Positions 26,938 to 34,855 of a stretch of DNA of 64,000 bases are shown one piece after another. Source of the stretch: Micromonospora avicenniae (lineage in GTDB: Bacteria > Actinomycetota > Actinomycetes > Mycobacteriales > Micromonosporaceae). The notes under the pieces were generated by a model. It ran no database searches and was not told where the DNA came from. It saw nothing but the letters and a program-made list of their open reading frames with translations. The position numbers were made by a program, and so were the translations under genes. Location of the stretch: NCBI RefSeq assembly GCF_900156065.1, contig NZ_FTNF01000004.1:124001-188000 (forward strand), in the 5' to 3' direction. The first letter of the stretch is position 1; each line of letters starts with the position of its first letter.

Positions 26938-27315
26938 GTGGAGAAGTACGACTACATCGTGGTCGGTGCGGGCGCAGCACGACCGGCGCACGGCCTGGCA
27001 CTACCCCGCCGAGGTCACACCCGGGCAGCGCGAGGTCTGGCAGCGCGGCCGGATCATCGGCGGCTCCAGCTCCATCAACGGCATGGTCTACGGGCGCGGT
27101 GATCGGCTCGAGGAGATCATCGCCAGCGGCGAGGAGCTGGGCTGGCGGCGCGTCGACGACCTGAACGCCGGCGACGACGATCGGATCGCGTACGCGGCGT
27201 ACAGCGGCTACGGGTCGTCGACGCGTCGGTGCTGCCGGTGCTGGTCTCCGGCTACCTCAACGCCCCGGTGATGGCCCTGGCCTGGCGGGCCGCCGACCTG
27301 ATCCTGGCCCGCTGA
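26938..27315 (+). pseudogene. Decayed GMC (choline-dehydrogenase-like) oxidoreductase
   Basis: Three fragments of one enzyme remain in order, split by frame changes and internal deletions. From GTG 26938 comes the FAD-binding start VEKYDYIVVGAGAA. In another frame, WQRGRIIGGSSSINGMVYGRG (the GMC signature) is followed by [21 protein letters not shown]. In a third, from about 27214, comes the C-terminal [19 protein letters not shown] and a stop. An intact family member has about 500-550 residues; about 125 codons remain. The sequence is neutral debris between two leftward gene groups, so its loss probably did not disturb them. Confidence 0.88.
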
Positions 27316-27364
27316 ACCGCGCGGAAGGACGCCCTGGCGACGCGGTCCGGGCGGACGCGGAGGC

Positions 27365-28459
27365 TCACAGCCCTTCGCAGGGTCGTCCGTCGATGGCGCA
27401 GCTCGCAGGTCCCTTGGCGAACGCCGCGGAGTCACGTACGTCGAACCGGATGGTCTGCGACTTCCCGGCCGGTACGGCCGACCCGGTGAACGTGACGGTC
27501 TGGCCGTCCTGCCGCCACTCGGCACCACTGACCTTGCCGATCTCACTGTCGTCGGAGAACGTCACGACGACCGTCCAGTCCGCGCCCGTCCCATCGCCCG
27601 GGTTGGTGACCACCACCTCGGCGGTGTAGCCGAGCAGGCGGCTGTTGACGTTCTCGTAGTGCGCAGTCATCACCGGTCCGGGTGGCTGCGGCGGCGGCGC
27701 GGAGCCGGGCGTGCGGGAGGGCTTCGCCGTGGGCGTACGGCTCGGCCGCGGGCTCGCGCTCGCCGTACGGCTCGGCCGGGCGGACGAGGTGCCCGGGGTG
27801 GGACGGCTCGACGCCGCCGTCGAGCCGGTCATCGTCGCCGTCGCCGTGGGAGAGGCCTGCGCCCCGGTCTGCTCCGGCGGCTCCGACCGCAGCGCCCAGA
27901 CCGCCCCGCCGCCGGCGAGCAACACGCCGACCCCGGCGGCGAGGAGCACCGCTCCCCGACGGCCTCGCGGCTTCGGCGCGCCCGCCCACTCCAGCACCGG
28001 CAGCTCCGCCGTCATCCCGGCTTCGCCACGGCGCAGGTCGACCTGCTGGAACGCGAACCAGTCGAGGATCGCGGGCAGCCGGTTGGCCAGTGCCTGCTGG
28101 AAACTCTGTTCCCGGGCGGCACGTAGCTCGGTGCTCCACTCTCCGTCCTGGAGGGTCTCCCGCAACGACAGCCGGCAGCCCTCCGCGGTGGGCGTCAGCG
28201 TGCAGGTGAGCAGGCTCCGCCGGCCGGCCTCCAGGCACCGCATGGTGACCATCTCCGGGGCCCGCTGCTCGACCACCTCGGCTCCGACGACGTCGTCGAA
28301 GCCGGGCAGCTCCGCCGTGGCGAACAGCAACCGGCCCGGCGCGTCGACCGCCGCCGTGGTGTCGGCGAACCACCGATTGAGCAGTTCCCGGTCGGTCAAT
28401 GCGTGCCAGACCCGGTCAGCGGGGTGGAACAGGTCGACCTGCGCACTGATCTCGATCAC
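27365..28459 (-). CDS. SRPBCC domain - transmembrane - CBM2-like fusion protein
   Basis: A 364-residue protein of unusual design. Residues 1 to about 140 form an SRPBCC/CoxG-type hydrophobic-pocket domain (MIEISAQVDLFHPADRVWHA) with no signal peptide. A basic loop leads to one transmembrane helix near 175-195 (AVLLAAGVGVLLAGGGAVWA), then a Ser/Thr/Pro linker of about 60 residues (TPGTSSARPSRTASASPRPS). The C-terminal 105 residues resemble a family 2 carbohydrate-binding module (TAEVVVTNPGDGTGADWTVV, with a Cys pair near the end). The lipid- or ligand-binding domain would therefore be cytosolic and the carbohydrate-binding domain outside. The GTG start at 28459 gives the family N-terminus. Function is unknown; sensing or tethering to the wall is inference. 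Confidence 0.8.
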   Translation of the reverse strand: MIEISAQVDLFHPADRVWHALTDRELLNRWFADTTAAVDAPGRLLFATAELPGFDDVVGAEVVEQRAPEMVTMRCLEAGRRSLLTCTLTPTAEGCRLSLRETLQDGEWSTELRAAREQSFQQALANRLPAILDWFAFQQVDLRRGEAGMTAELPVLEWAGAPKPRGRRGAVLLAAGVGVLLAGGGAVWALRSEPPEQTGAQASPTATATMTGSTAASSRPTPGTSSARPSRTASASPRPSRTPTAKPSRTPGSAPPPQPPGPVMTAHYENVNSRLLGYTAEVVVTNPGDGTGADWTVVVTFSDDSEIGKVSGAEWRQDGQTVTFTGSAVPAGKSQTIRFDVRDSAAFAKGPASCAIDGRPCEGL

Positions 28460-28537
28460 GGCGAGACTCTACGATCCAGGGTGGTCGGTCGCACGGCACG
28501 GGGGTCCGTTCCGGCGTACCGGGCGCAGCCGGCGCCG

Positions 28538-29803
28538 TCAGATCCCGGCCGGCGCCGGCTGCGCCCGGTGGGTGGCGCGCGGCGTGCCGGCGCCACGGAT
28601 CGGCGTGCACAGTCCACCGAGCGCGACCAGGACGCAACCGGCGCCCGCCACGAGCATCACGGCGGTGACCCCGAACCGTCCCGCCGCCCAGGTCAGCACC
28701 GCGGCGCCGGCCGGTCCCAGTGAGTAGTGGGTGCTCCAGAAGGCGGACGTGACCCGGCCGAGCAGATGGTCCGGGGTGATCTCCTGCCGCAGCGACATCG
28801 AGGAGATGCCACCGACGCTGATACCGCACAGGTACACGGCGGTCAGCACGGTCACGGCGCGCACGTCGCCCACCAGGCCCACACCCGCGAGGGCGAGGCC
28901 GCACACAAGTTGCGCACCGACCCACGCCGTGCCGAAGCCGCGGCGGCGGCGCAGTGGCGCCACCAGCAGCGCCCCGGCGACGGTGCCCAGCGCGGCCAGA
29001 CCGAGTACGGTGCCGACCGTACCGTCGGTGCCGCCCAGGTCGTGCTTGACGTGGTAGACGAGCACGTCGGTGAAGCCGTAGGTCAGGAAGATGAAGACCG
29101 CCAGCAGCACGGTGAGGGCGCGCAGCACGGGTTGCCGCCAGAGGAACCGCGCTCCCGCGAGGAACTCGGCAAGCGGCTTCTCCCGCCGTACGACGCCTTG
29201 CACCTCGCCGCGCGGCCGGAACCGGATCATCCGCAGTCCGGCGGCCGACACGGCGAAACTCAGGGCGTTGACGGCGAGCGCCACCGAGGGGCCGAGCCGG
29301 GCCGAGACCACCCCGGCGAGCAGCGGCCCGGCCACCGCCGCCAGCGCGAAGGTGGCCTGCAACCGCCCGTTGGCCTCGGTGATGCGGTCCCGGTCCACGA
29401 GGGCCGGTACCGAGGCGACCGCGGCGATCTGGAAGAGCATCCCGGCCGCCTCGCAGATCGGCAGCACGACGAAGAGCAGCCAGACCTGCGGCCCGGCGAG
29501 CCAGGCCAGTGGAATGAGGCCGTAGAGCACGAGGCGTACGACGTCCACGACGATCATCAGGGTGCGCCGGTCGTACCGGTCGACCAGGACGCCGCCGAAC
29601 ATCCCCGCGCCCACCGACGCGACGCCGGCCACGGCGGTCAGCAGGCCCATCTGCGCGACCGACCCGGTGGCGTGCAGCACGAGCAGCGGGACGGCGAGGA
29701 ACGCGAACGCGTCGCCCGCGGCCGAGAGCGACTGCGCGAACCAGTACGTGCCGAAGGCGCGGTCCCGCCACAACGAGCGGGAAGCCGTCGTGCCACTGCT
29801 CAT
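28538..29803 (-). CDS. MFS transporter, EntS/MFS_3 type exporter
   Basis: A 421-residue membrane protein with about 12 hydrophobic helices of the major facilitator superfamily. The motif GGVLVDRYDRRTLMIVVDVV after helix 2 is the MFS loop signature, and the overall layout (SLWRDRAFGTYWFAQSLSAA at the N-terminus) is that of the enterobactin-exporter/macrolide-efflux branch. It is likely a drug or siderophore exporter; the substrate cannot be read. The ATG at 29803 is used. It seems to be a single-gene unit: upstream lies a large inverted repeat (29846-29893) that probably carries its promoter and operator. Confidence 0.88.
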   Translation of the reverse strand: MSSGTTASRSLWRDRAFGTYWFAQSLSAAGDAFAFLAVPLLVLHATGSVAQMGLLTAVAGVASVGAGMFGGVLVDRYDRRTLMIVVDVVRLVLYGLIPLAWLAGPQVWLLFVVLPICEAAGMLFQIAAVASVPALVDRDRITEANGRLQATFALAAVAGPLLAGVVSARLGPSVALAVNALSFAVSAAGLRMIRFRPRGEVQGVVRREKPLAEFLAGARFLWRQPVLRALTVLLAVFIFLTYGFTDVLVYHVKHDLGGTDGTVGTVLGLAALGTVAGALLVAPLRRRRGFGTAWVGAQLVCGLALAGVGLVGDVRAVTVLTAVYLCGISVGGISSMSLRQEITPDHLLGRVTSAFWSTHYSLGPAGAAVLTWAAGRFGVTAVMLVAGAGCVLVALGGLCTPIRGAGTPRATHRAQPAPAGI

Positions 29804-29845
29804 GGCCGCAGGCTACCGGGACGCCGAACGGAACGTACAACTCGC

Positions 29846-29893
29846 GAGCTTGATACCGCAGAGGAATTTTTATGACTCTGAGGTATCAAGCTC
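29846..29893. promoter_or_regulatory. Long inverted repeat upstream of the MFS gene
   Basis: GAGCTTGATACC (29846-29857) and its exact complement (29882-29893) form 12-bp arms. They continue inward after one mismatch through CAGAG/CTCTG, giving 17 of 18 paired positions around a 12-nt AT-rich loop. The centre read leftward (TCATAAAAATTC) could contain the -10 region of the MFS gene. No T-run follows either side, so an operator for a dimeric regulator is more likely than a terminator. No regulator gene lies alongside. Confidence 0.7.
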
Positions 29894-29969
29894 ACCAGGT
29901 AGACAGGCTGCTCCGGGCGCGGCCGTCCGGGCCCGGGCACGACCGGCGGCGTGCGGGAGCCGACGGGGA

Positions 29970-30533
29970 TCAGCGCACCGGCATGAGCGGCGCGTAGTCG
30001 GCGGCGCCGAGCGGGTCGCGGGAGAGGGAACCGTCACCCCGCGGTACGTCCAACGGCCGCCCGTCGCGTCGGAACGAGACCCGCCGCACGTCCGACCGGG
30101 TGGTCAGCGTACAGACGATCTGACCGAAGGCGAGCACCTCGTCGCTGCGGCCCGTCTCCTCACCGGCCGCCCGCACGTCCACCTCGGCGAGGGTGCCGTT
30201 CATCCGTACCCCCGCCACGGTGACCGTGCCGGGCAGCGCGCTCGCGAAGCCGGCCTCCCGCTCACCGGCGGCCGGTCCGGCCAACAGGTGCTGGAGGTGG
30301 ACGTCGACACCCGGCAGGGCGTCCACCCGCCGTACCGCGCGATCGAGCCGGTCCTCACGGACGAAGCAGAGCGTCTCGGTGACCCGCCCCGAGGCGGCCG
30401 TCGGCCCGGCGGTGCCCGTCGTCGGGAACGAACCGGGCGGCGGCTGTACGCGGCGAGGCTCCTCGTCGACCGGCACCCCGCAGCCGCCGAGGAGCCCGAC
30501 GAGCAGTGCCCCGGCCAGGAGGCGGCGGCTCAC
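29970..30533 (-). CDS. GerMN-domain lipoprotein of a two-component operon
   Basis: A 187-residue lipoprotein: the signal AGALLVGLLGGC ends in a lipobox cysteine at residue 18, followed by a Pro-rich linker and a GerMN domain (residues about 50-165; HLLAGPAAGEREAGFASALP, then VDVRAAG). GerMN domains occur in spore germination protein GerM and in LpqB. The start is GTG 30533, which overlaps the stop of the kinase gene (GTGA); the open frame running further upstream through the kinase is a shadow. A kinase followed by a GerMN lipoprotein recalls mtrA-mtrB-lpqB, where the lipoprotein modulates the kinase, but the LpqB propeller is absent here. Confidence 0.85.
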   Translation of the reverse strand: MSRRLLAGALLVGLLGGCGVPVDEEPRRVQPPPGSFPTTGTAGPTAASGRVTETLCFVREDRLDRAVRRVDALPGVDVHLQHLLAGPAAGEREAGFASALPGTVTVAGVRMNGTLAEVDVRAAGEETGRSDEVLAFGQIVCTLTTRSDVRRVSFRRDGRPLDVPRGDGSLSRDPLGAADYAPLMPVR

Positions 30534-31885
30534 GGCAGGACCCCCGGCAGCTCGACCCGGAACCTCGCGCCACCCTCCGGACGCTCGGTCACGCCCGCGC
30601 GTCCACCGTGCGCGGCGGCGTGCTGGGCGACGAGCGCAAGTCCGAGACCAGTACCGTCGCTGTTCGCGCGGGCGTGCGCCGCCCGGCCACGGACGAAGCG
30701 GTCGAAGATCACCTCTCGGTCGGCGGCGGGCACACCGGGGCCGTCGTCGTCCACCTCCAGCACACCCGTGTCGGGCGGCCGGACGGACAGGCGGACGGCG
30801 ACCGCGCCGCCGCCGTAGCGGGCCGCGTTGTCGAGCAGGTTCAGCAGGATCTGCTCGAACCGGCGTCGGTCCACCCGCCACTCGGTCGCCGGGCCGGGCC
30901 CGGCCGCCACCAGGCCGTCGGGAAGGGCGCGTGCCCGGCAGGTCTCCCGGGCCAGCGTCACCACGTCGACGAGTTCCCGCTGCGCGGGCTGCTCGGTGCG
31001 GGCGAGCTCGATGAGGTCGTCGACCAGGCGCTGGAAACGGCTGATCTCCTCGGCGACCAGCCGTGCCGCGGTCGCCGTACGCTCGTCGTGGTGTTCCCGC
31101 CGGCGGGTCAGGACGCTCGCCGCCGCGGCCAGGGTCTGCAACGGCGAGCGCAGCTCGTGGCTGACGTCGGCGGCGAAGCGGCGGTCCCGGTCGATGCGTT
31201 CCACCAGCTCGTCGACCATCCGGTTGAACGACGTCGACAGCCGGGTCAGGTCCGGGTCGGTGGCCGCGTCGAGGCGGGTGGTGTAGTCGCCGGCCGCGAT
31301 CCGTTCGGCGGCGTCGGCCACCGCGGTGAGTGGACGGACACTGTGCCGGGTCGCGTACCACCCGAGGGCCGCGCCGGAACCGGCGGTCATGATGGCCACG
31401 GCGGTCAGGGTGAGCGCCACCACCTGGAGCGTCCGCGCGACCTCGCGCAGCGACGTGAGTTCGTAGTAGCTGGTGGTGTCGGACAGTGGGACGCCGACGA
31501 GCAGGGTGGGCTGCCCGGCCACCGTGATCCGCTGCACCGCGGCCTCGCCGGAACGGACGACGCGTTGCAGGTCGGCCGGGATGGGGCTGCCGTCGGTCTC
31601 GGCGGAACGGCTGTGCCACTGGCCGTCCCGGTGCAGCAGGGGACGGCGACCGGTGCCGGTGTCCAGGGACCGCAGCACCTCCACGACGTCCGGGTCCTCC
31701 GTGTCGAGCCCGGTGCGCACCACGGCCGCGTCGAAGTAGGCCGCGCGTACCGCGGTGCGCTCGCGCTCCTCCAGCAGCGAGTGCCGGGTCAGGTCGTACG
31801 AGAAGAGCGCCATCGACGCGGCCAGCAGCAGCGCACCGACGGCGAACGCGGCGGTGACCCGAGCACGCAGTCCGAGCCGCTTCAT
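30530..31885 (-). CDS. Sensor histidine kinase, MtrB-like
   Basis: A 451-residue membrane kinase. An N-terminal membrane helix (FAVGALLLAASMALFSYDL) and a second near residue 160-185 (LQVVALTLTAVAIMTAGSGA) enclose an external sensor domain of about 125 residues. HAMP (RPLTAVADAAERIAAGDYTT), a HisKA domain with the phospho-histidine in DVSHELRSPLQTL, and a HATPase_c domain (NLLDNAARYG, DDDGPGVP, GTGLGLALV) follow. It autophosphorylates and passes phosphate to the response regulator encoded upstream, whose stop overlaps this ATG (ATGA). The external signal is unknown; the downstream GerMN lipoprotein probably takes part in sensing. Confidence 0.93.
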   Translation of the reverse strand: MKRLGLRARVTAAFAVGALLLAASMALFSYDLTRHSLLEERERTAVRAAYFDAAVVRTGLDTEDPDVVEVLRSLDTGTGRRPLLHRDGQWHSRSAETDGSPIPADLQRVVRSGEAAVQRITVAGQPTLLVGVPLSDTTSYYELTSLREVARTLQVVALTLTAVAIMTAGSGAALGWYATRHSVRPLTAVADAAERIAAGDYTTRLDAATDPDLTRLSTSFNRMVDELVERIDRDRRFAADVSHELRSPLQTLAAAASVLTRRREHHDERTATAARLVAEEISRFQRLVDDLIELARTEQPAQRELVDVVTLARETCRARALPDGLVAAGPGPATEWRVDRRRFEQILLNLLDNAARYGGGAVAVRLSVRPPDTGVLEVDDDGPGVPAADREVIFDRFVRGRAAHARANSDGTGLGLALVAQHAAAHGGRAGVTERPEGGARFRVELPGVLP

Positions 31886-32556
31886 CGTTGCAGTTTGTAG
31901 CCGAGGCCCCGGAGCGTGACCAGGTGCCGGGGGTTGGCCGGGTCGTCCTCGATCTTCTGCCGCAGCCGTCCCACGTGTACGTCGACCAGGCGCTCGTCGC
32001 CGGTGTCGTAACCCCAGACGCGTTGCAGCAACTGGCGGCGGGACAGCACCCGGCCGACGTGCTCGGCCAGCTCGCAGAGCAGTCGGAACTCGGTTCGGGT
32101 GACCGGCACGATCCGCCCGGCCCGGCGTACCTCACCCTCCTCCGGGCTGACCTCCAGCTCACCGACGACGTGACTGCTGACCGGCGTAGTCCCGGCGCGG
32201 CCCCGACGCCGCAGCGCCCGCAGTCGCGCCGACAGTTCCTTTATCGCCACCGGCTTCACCACGTAGTCGTCGGCGCCGGCCTCGAGTGCGGCGACGATGT
32301 CGTGGGTGTCGTCCCGGGCGCTGACCACCACGATCGGCACGTCGTCGTCGCGGCGTAGCTGCCGGATGTACTCGAAACCGTCCATGCCAGGAAGCATCAG
32401 GTCAACCAGCACGTTGTCCGCCGGGTCGGCGCGCTGCCGTTGCAGCCCCTCCTCCGCGGTCGCCACCCCGTACGCCCGGTAACCCTCCTCTTCGAGCGCG
32501 AGCAGCAGTGCCAGCCGGATACGGTCGTCGTCCTCGATCACCAGAACGGCCGTCAT
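31882..32556 (-). CDS. OmpR-family response regulator
   Basis: A 224-residue DNA-binding response regulator. The receiver has the acidic pocket EDD (8-10), phospho-acceptor D52 in LVDLMLPGMDG, and the conserved lysine in DDYVVKPVAIKEL. The C-terminal winged helix (RTEFRLLCELAEHVGRVLSR, LVDVHVGRLRQKIEDDP) is of OmpR/PhoB type. The frame is open to 32625, but ATG 32556 gives the standard N-terminus MTAVLVIEDDD. It is the first gene of a three-gene operon with the kinase and the GerMN lipoprotein. AfsQ1, CseB and MtrA are the closest well-known types; the targets are unknown. Confidence 0.93.
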   Translation of the reverse strand: MTAVLVIEDDDRIRLALLLALEEEGYRAYGVATAEEGLQRQRADPADNVLVDLMLPGMDGFEYIRQLRRDDDVPIVVVSARDDTHDIVAALEAGADDYVVKPVAIKELSARLRALRRRGRAGTTPVSSHVVGELEVSPEEGEVRRAGRIVPVTRTEFRLLCELAEHVGRVLSRRQLLQRVWGYDTGDERLVDVHVGRLRQKIEDDPANPRHLVTLRGLGYKLQR

Positions 32557-32714
32557 ACCGGCATCATCCCCAACCGGCGCGGGCTGGCCCAACCGTGACC
32601 GCCGTTCCCCTGATTTGTCACACAACTGTCATGGAACCGAGCGACCACCTCCAAGATCGTCACACAGGGTGGTATTCGGGTCGCCTGCCCGGCGACGCGA
32701 CGAAGGAGGGGCAC

Positions 32715-33026
32715 GTGAGTGGCAGGGTGCTGGTCAGCGCGCTGGTCGTCGGGCTCGCCGTCGGCCTGATCGGGCGGTGGGCGGTACCCGGGCGGCGTGC
32801 GGCGCCGCTCTGGCTGACGGTCTCCCTCGGCGTGGCCGCCGCGCTGCTCGGTTCGATCGTCGCGCGGCTGGCGGGCACGGACATCAACGAACTTCCCGGC
32901 CCCCGGCTGACCATCCAGGCAGCGTGCGCGGCGGGCGCGGTGCTGCTCGCTCTCCTGACAGCCGGCCAACGTGACGGCGGCCACTCCACCGTCGCGAACC
33001 CACCCGACGCCGGCCGACGCCACTGA
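32715..33026 (+). CDS. GlsB/YeaQ/YmgE-family small membrane protein
   Basis: A 103-residue protein with three hydrophobic segments (VLVSALVVGLAVGLIGRWAV, LWLTVSLGVAAALLGSIVAR, AACAAGAVLLALL) and a polar C-terminal tail. The layout and the GLIGRW and GVAAALLGSIVA stretches fit the transglycosylase-associated/GlsB stress family. The start is GTG 32715 with GAAGGAGGG ahead; the reading frame is open further upstream but has no ribosome site and overlaps the divergent regulator's promoter. It heads a run of small rightward genes linked to envelope or stress functions. The precise role of the family is unknown. Confidence 0.8.
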   Translation: MSGRVLVSALVVGLAVGLIGRWAVPGRRAAPLWLTVSLGVAAALLGSIVARLAGTDINELPGPRLTIQAACAAGAVLLALLTAGQRDGGHSTVANPPDAGRRH

Positions 33027-33098
33027 CGAACCGCTCACCCGCGGGCCACCCGGCCGATCTCCGGCAGGGGCCGGCGGAACGAACGAAAGGAACTGGCG

Positions 33099-33665
33099 AT
33101 GACCGTCGTACCTGCGGATCACCTGATGACTCTGATCTGCGACGGCTGCGGCGACACGATCACCGGCGCGGCTCCCGTCCTGCCGGACGCGGAGGTCGTC
33201 TGGACCTTGGTGTTCTCCAACGACTGGGTCGGCTCCCCGTTCGCCTCCGGCCCGCACCACTGCCCCCGGTGCAGCCTGAACCTGCCGGCGGACGGCACGG
33301 CCGCCGGGGACTTCGTGGGGCGGGAGCGGGCGCTCGGGATCGACTACCTGGACGAGGTGGGCGGCGAGCCGGCCGCCACCGAACGCGACCCGCAGGAGGT
33401 GCTCCGGCGCGCGCTGCGGGAGGCGGTGGAGCACGGCGACCGGGTCCTCGTCGACCTCAGCGAGGTGCAGGTCATCGACTCGGCGGGGCTCGGCCTGCTC
33501 GTCCGCGCCCATCAGGAGGCACGGCAGCGGGACATCACGCTCTGCCTGGTCGCGCCGTCCCGGTTCGTCCTGACCGTGCTGCACACCATGCGCCTCGAAG
33601 GGATCTTTCCCGTCGTGGAGAGCCGCGCGGCGGCCCTGCGCGGGCTCGCCGACACCTCCCCCTGA
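33099..33665 (+). CDS. Zinc-ribbon plus STAS-domain protein
   Basis: A 188-residue fusion. The N-terminal part has two CxxC knuckles, C14-C17 (CDGC) and C55-C58 (CPRC), separated by 37 residues, which should form a zinc ribbon. Residues about 97-185 are a STAS domain of the SpoIIAA/RsbV type, with the phosphorylatable serine S128 in VIDSAGLGLLVRAH. Such domains bind anti-sigma kinases in their unphosphorylated form to free a sigma factor. The ATG at 33099 follows AAAGGAA. No anti-sigma kinase gene lies in the window, so the partner is elsewhere. The zinc ribbon could sense redox state or bind another protein (inference). Confidence 0.8.
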   Translation: MTVVPADHLMTLICDGCGDTITGAAPVLPDAEVVWTLVFSNDWVGSPFASGPHHCPRCSLNLPADGTAAGDFVGRERALGIDYLDEVGGEPAATERDPQEVLRRALREAVEHGDRVLVDLSEVQVIDSAGLGLLVRAHQEARQRDITLCLVAPSRFVLTVLHTMRLEGIFPVVESRAAALRGLADTSP

Positions 33666-33726
33666 CCCAGCCCGGCACGGCCGCCTCGAACCGGATCCAC
33701 CCAGTTGGCCCACCCTCGGAGGAACG

Positions 33727-34017
33727 ATGATTCTGCCCTGGCCCGACGACGCGCTGTACCGCTACCTCCAGGAACCGGAGCCGGCGAGCGACGACGTGCG
33801 GCTCGCCGCGCTCGTCGCGCAACGACTGGCCATCGACTGGACCACCCGTCACCAGCAGATCGAGGTCACCGTGCAGAACCGGGTGGTGATCCTCTCCGGC
33901 ACGGTCGCCAACCTGGAGGTCCGCCGGGTCGCCGGTGAGCTCGCGTGGGACGTCCCGGGTGTCCTCGACGTCTGCAACACCCTCCGGCAACCGGGCCGCC
34001 GGCGCCTACGGGGATGA
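33727..34017 (+). CDS. BON-domain protein
   Basis: A 96-residue protein, nearly all one BON domain (VRLAALVAQRLAIDWTTRHQ, then VQNRVVILSGTVANLEVRRV and a final helix VAGELAWDVPGVLDVCNTLR). BON domains bind phospholipids and occur in osmotic-stress proteins such as OsmY. No signal peptide is seen, so it may act at the inner face of the membrane. It starts at ATG 33727 after GGAGGAACG and sits 61 bp after the STAS gene, probably in the same transcript. Confidence 0.82.
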   Translation: MILPWPDDALYRYLQEPEPASDDVRLAALVAQRLAIDWTTRHQQIEVTVQNRVVILSGTVANLEVRRVAGELAWDVPGVLDVCNTLRQPGRRRLRG

Positions 34018-34066
34018 CCGGTTCGGCCCCACCCACCGCCTTCGGGCGACGTGGCGTACGCCGGTC

Positions 34067-34459
34067 ATGCTGTACATCATGATCCGTTTCGTGTTGAACG
34101 TGCTGTGGCTGATCTTCGGTGGCGGCATCGTCCTGGCGGTCGGCTACGGCATCGCCGCGCTGATCTGTTTCGTGCTGGTGGTCACCATCCCGTTCGGTGT
34201 CGCCGCGCTACGCCTGGCGAACTACTCGCTCTGGCCGTTCGGCCGCACGCTGGCGCCGAGGCCCGGCGCGGGCGTCGCGTCGGGGCTGGCCAATGTCCTG
34301 TGGGTGGTGCTGGCGGGCTGGTGGCTGGCGTTGTCGCACGTCGTCGCCGGGATCACGCTCTGCATCACGATCATCGGTATCCCGTTCGGCATCGCCAACT
34401 TCAAGTTGGTGCCGGCGGCATTCTGGCCGCTGGGACGCGAGGTCATCGATACGCCCTGA
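34067..34459 (+). CDS. YccF-domain inner membrane protein
   Basis: A protein of about 130 residues with two copies of the YccF (DUF307) motif. Each has a long hydrophobic helix pair followed by a short amphipathic stretch ending in Pro-Phe-Gly (VVTIPFGVAALRLANYSLWP in the first, IIGIPFGIANFKLVPAAFWP in the second). Four membrane segments are expected. ATG 34067 (MLYIMIRF) is preferred over ATG 34079, but neither has a clear ribosome site. It follows the BON gene by 49 bp and ends this small envelope-gene run. The function of the family is unknown. Confidence 0.8.
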   Translation: MLYIMIRFVLNVLWLIFGGGIVLAVGYGIAALICFVLVVTIPFGVAALRLANYSLWPFGRTLAPRPGAGVASGLANVLWVVLAGWWLALSHVVAGITLCITIIGIPFGIANFKLVPAAFWPLGREVIDTP

Positions 34460-34855
34460 GCCGGGGCGGAAACCGACCAACCGGTCGCCTCGGCAGAATC
34501 CGTGCATGCCCGCCGTTCACCTTCAAGCGGGCACGGACCGCACACGGACGAGAGGGCGATGTCGGGCCCTCAGGATGGCCTGCCATGATCATGCCTGCCG
34601 CGCGGCCGGCACCGGAGGACCCCGGTTCCGAGTCAGGCCCGGAGACGCGACGACGAGCGTATGCCCACCGTCACTATCTGCTACGGGTGTGGCACGGATC
34701 GCACCGTCCGACGTGGTGACCAGGGCAGACGCGGGTTCATTATTACCGGGTTGTTACGGAATTAATGGGCCCCCAGCTTGCGAACGGTCCTCTGGTCCAA
34801 ATACGTTGCCGACGGCAACAAAACCAGTAGGGCCAGACGCTTCCCGGAGGCATCC
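34460..34855. other. Intergenic region before the CUT2 operon
   Basis: No gene is supported here. An AT-rich island at 34738-34768 (TTCATTATTACC, then GTTACGGAATTAATG) stands out from the GC-rich surroundings and may hold promoter elements for the sugar importer. A perfect odd-centred palindrome lies at 34805-34819. Confidence 0.6.
34805..34819 (+). promoter_or_regulatory. Palindromic operator candidate of the CUT2 operon
   Basis: GTTGCCGACGGCAAC has perfect 7-bp arms around a central A and lies 37 bp before the leader ORF and 63 bp before mmsA. It may be the binding site of the ROK regulator encoded downstream. Confidence 0.5.

Noticed and set aside
29970..32162. A 730-residue apparent fusion ending in the GerMN lipoprotein
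   Set aside because: The first part is an out-of-frame shadow of the kinase. The lipoprotein has its own GTG start, signal and lipobox at 30533.
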